Below are positions 62,792 to 64,000 of a stretch of 64,000 nt of DNA, piece by piece. How positions within the stretch are numbered: position 1 is the first letter of the stretch; every line of letters starts with the position of its first letter. This DNA is from Algoriphagus sp. AGSA1 (GTDB lineage Bacteria; Bacteroidota; Bacteroidia; Cytophagales; Cyclobacteriaceae): positions 62,001 through 126,000 of the forward strand of contig NZ_JAJUWR010000010.1 in NCBI RefSeq assembly GCF_021390545.1, read 5' to 3'. A program made the position numbers and the translations under genes. The notes under the pieces were generated by a model. That model did not search any database. It was not told where the DNA came from and worked only from the letters and a program-made list of their open reading frames with translations.

Positions 62792-63874
62792 ATGGCTTAT
62801 CTGACATTAAATAAGGCAAAGCTCAAGGAGAATTTTGAGTACCTTAAGCGGACTTTCAAAGACAATGGGATAGCATGGGGCGTAGTCTCCAAGCTTCTCT
62901 GTGGCAACAAGCTGTTTCTGCAAGAACTCATAAATCTAGGTGTGGATGAGATTCATGATAGCAGGATAAGTAACCTGGCGATGGTGAAATCGCTCAATCC
63001 CGGGATACAGACCGTTTACATCAAACCGGTGTCGAAAAGAAACATCAGCAAAATGGTGAAGTTTGCGGATGTAAGTCTCAACAGTGAGCTGGAAACGATC
63101 CGATGGATCAGCCAGGAGGCCGTGGAGCAGGGCAAAAAGCACAAGATTATCATCATGGTGGAGACCGGTGACCTGCGCGAGGGTGTGATGGGCGAACAAT
63201 TGGTGGAATTTTATTCCCAAATTTTCCACCTTCCAAACATTGAAATCATAGGTCTTGGTACCAATCTGAACTGCCTGAACGGGGTGATGCCTTCCACGGA
63301 CAAGCTGATACAGCTCTCACTTTACAAGCAGATCATCGAGCTCAAGTTCAACAAGGAAATCCCATGGGTATCTGCGGGTACCTCGGTGACCATTCCGCTT
63401 ATGCTCACCCATCAGCTTCCAAAAGGAATCAATCACTTCCGGGTAGGGGAGACGCTTTATTTTGGGCTGGATTTATTTGAGGAGAAAATCATCGAAGGAA
63501 TGAACGGAGATGTTTTTGAACTCCATGCCGAGATTATAGAGATGCAGGAGAAACCTCTCTTACCCATGGGGAATCTAGCTGCCAATCCCCAAGGAGAAAC
63601 TGCTGAAATTGATGAGTCGCTCTACGGACAGAGTTCATTTAGGGCGATTATCGATATAGGATTGCTGGATGTAGATCCCAAATATCTAATTCCCAGTGAC
63701 GAAAAATACGAGATTCTAGGGGGGAGCTCGGATATGCTGATTATCAATCTGGGCAAAAACCCCAATGGATATAAAGTAGGTGATACGCTTAATTTTGACA
63801 TGAGATATATGGGGGCACTGAGTCTGCTGAACTCTGATTACATAGAGAAGAAAGTGATAGAAAAATTGGATTAG
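62792..63874 (+). CDS. Alanine/ornithine-racemase family PLP enzyme
   Basis: The 360-residue PLP fold-type III enzyme has the Schiff-base Lys in GIAWGVVSKLLCGNKLFLQE (about residue 35). Other marks are ISKMVKFADVSLNSELETI, IIIMVETGDLREGVMGEQLV, IIGLGTNLNCLNGVMPS and HFRVGETLYFGLDLFE. This set is characteristic of the Orr/ornithine-racemase branch rather than Alr. It probably interconverts L- and D-ornithine or a similar amino acid, but neither substrate nor direction is certain. It belongs to the symporter-GNAT operon. A secreted protein gene follows 58 nt later. Confidence 0.85.
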   Translation: MAYLTLNKAKLKENFEYLKRTFKDNGIAWGVVSKLLCGNKLFLQELINLGVDEIHDSRISNLAMVKSLNPGIQTVYIKPVSKRNISKMVKFADVSLNSELETIRWISQEAVEQGKKHKIIIMVETGDLREGVMGEQLVEFYSQIFHLPNIEIIGLGTNLNCLNGVMPSTDKLIQLSLYKQIIELKFNKEIPWVSAGTSVTIPLMLTHQLPKGINHFRVGETLYFGLDLFEEKIIEGMNGDVFELHAEIIEMQEKPLLPMGNLAANPQGETAEIDESLYGQSSFRAIIDIGLLDVDPKYLIPSDEKYEILGGSSDMLIINLGKNPNGYKVGDTLNFDMRYMGALSLLNSDYIEKKVIEKLD

Positions 63875-63932
63875 TAAATTGCTTTTGGCATGGTCATGGG
63901 AATACAGGGGAGAAACCAACTAGTGTTTGACT

Positions 63933-64000
63933 ATGAAAAAAGTAATGTTAATTCTTGCCCTTGGATTGGCAGCGGTTCAGTTGTCTCAAGCTCAATCATC
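63933..64000 (+). CDS. Start of a secreted protein (partial)
   Basis: ATG 63933 opens MKKVMLILALGLAAVQLSQA followed by QSS, a clear signal peptide truncated by the window edge. It is 58 nt after the racemase gene and may belong to the same operon. Function not readable. Confidence 0.6.
   Translation, partial: MKKVMLILALGLAAVQLSQAQS

Overview
The window looks like a chromosomal segment of a Bacteroidota bacterium, most likely Cytophagales/Cyclobacteriaceae (Algoriphagus-like; the genus is inference). Supporting signs are TAnnTTTG-type promoters with weak or absent Shine-Dalgarno sequences, DUF4221 and DUF4270 lipoproteins, a gliding-type C-terminal sorting domain, LytTR/LytS pairs beside outer-membrane barrels, a DAHP synthase fused to chorismate mutase, and a three-gene type-B succinate dehydrogenase. 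No rRNA, tRNA, CRISPR array, prophage or intact insertion sequence was seen.

Layout. 1-9.9 kb: the start of a YdeP-like molybdopterin oxidoreductase, a MmcQ/YjbR protein, a nitroreductase, a GNAT, an OmpA lipoprotein, a nucleotide pyrophosphatase with a truncated haemoglobin, a DUF1080 protein, a DUF4221 lipoprotein, an epimerase and a NYN-LOTUS protein. 9.9-10.6 kb: a cluster of palindromic repeats next to a missed 53-residue membrane protein. 10.9-19.4 kb: dienelactone hydrolase, B12/radical SAM protein, a missed 39-residue membrane peptide, Tat-exported phospholipase C, SIMPL protein and kelch protein. 19.8-26.6 kb: an aromatic amino-acid operon (DAHP synthase/chorismate mutase, aroB, aroA, pheA, aminotransferase, tyrA). 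It is preceded by what reads as a complete Phe/Tyr attenuator: promoter, 31-residue leader peptide, antiterminator and terminator. 26.9-32.7 kb: proline dehydrogenase, lysS, a second palindrome cluster with a MITE-like inverted repeat, an M48 protease lipoprotein and a 5'-truncated CAP-domain pseudogene. 32.9-43.9 kb: two LytTR/LytS two-component systems with surface-protein genes (kelch, DUF4270, outer-membrane barrels). 43.9-56.3 kb: housekeeping genes (sppA, folK, fabD), a 930-residue secreted protein and sdhCAB. 56.9-59.6 kb: a DUF4221 / redoxin-like (frameshifted) / 6-bladed propeller lipoprotein operon. 59.9-60.6 kb: a higBA locus with decayed toxin and intact antitoxin. 60.8 kb to the end: symporter, GNAT, ornithine/alanine-racemase-like enzyme and the start of a secreted protein.

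How genes work together. The six aromatic genes cover the entry step, two shikimate-pathway steps and the branch to Phe and Tyr, so a leader rich in Tyr and Phe codons is the expected end-product sensor. sdhCAB forms one complex II. Each LytS/LytTR pair probably controls its neighbouring envelope genes.

Most striking observations: the aromatic attenuator, whose leader ATG lies only 4 nt after the -7 box (a leaderless leader peptide); the same geometry at the higB GTG; two clusters 20 kb apart sharing several palindrome families; a dispersed element fused to the 5' UTRs of three genes; and three decayed genes.
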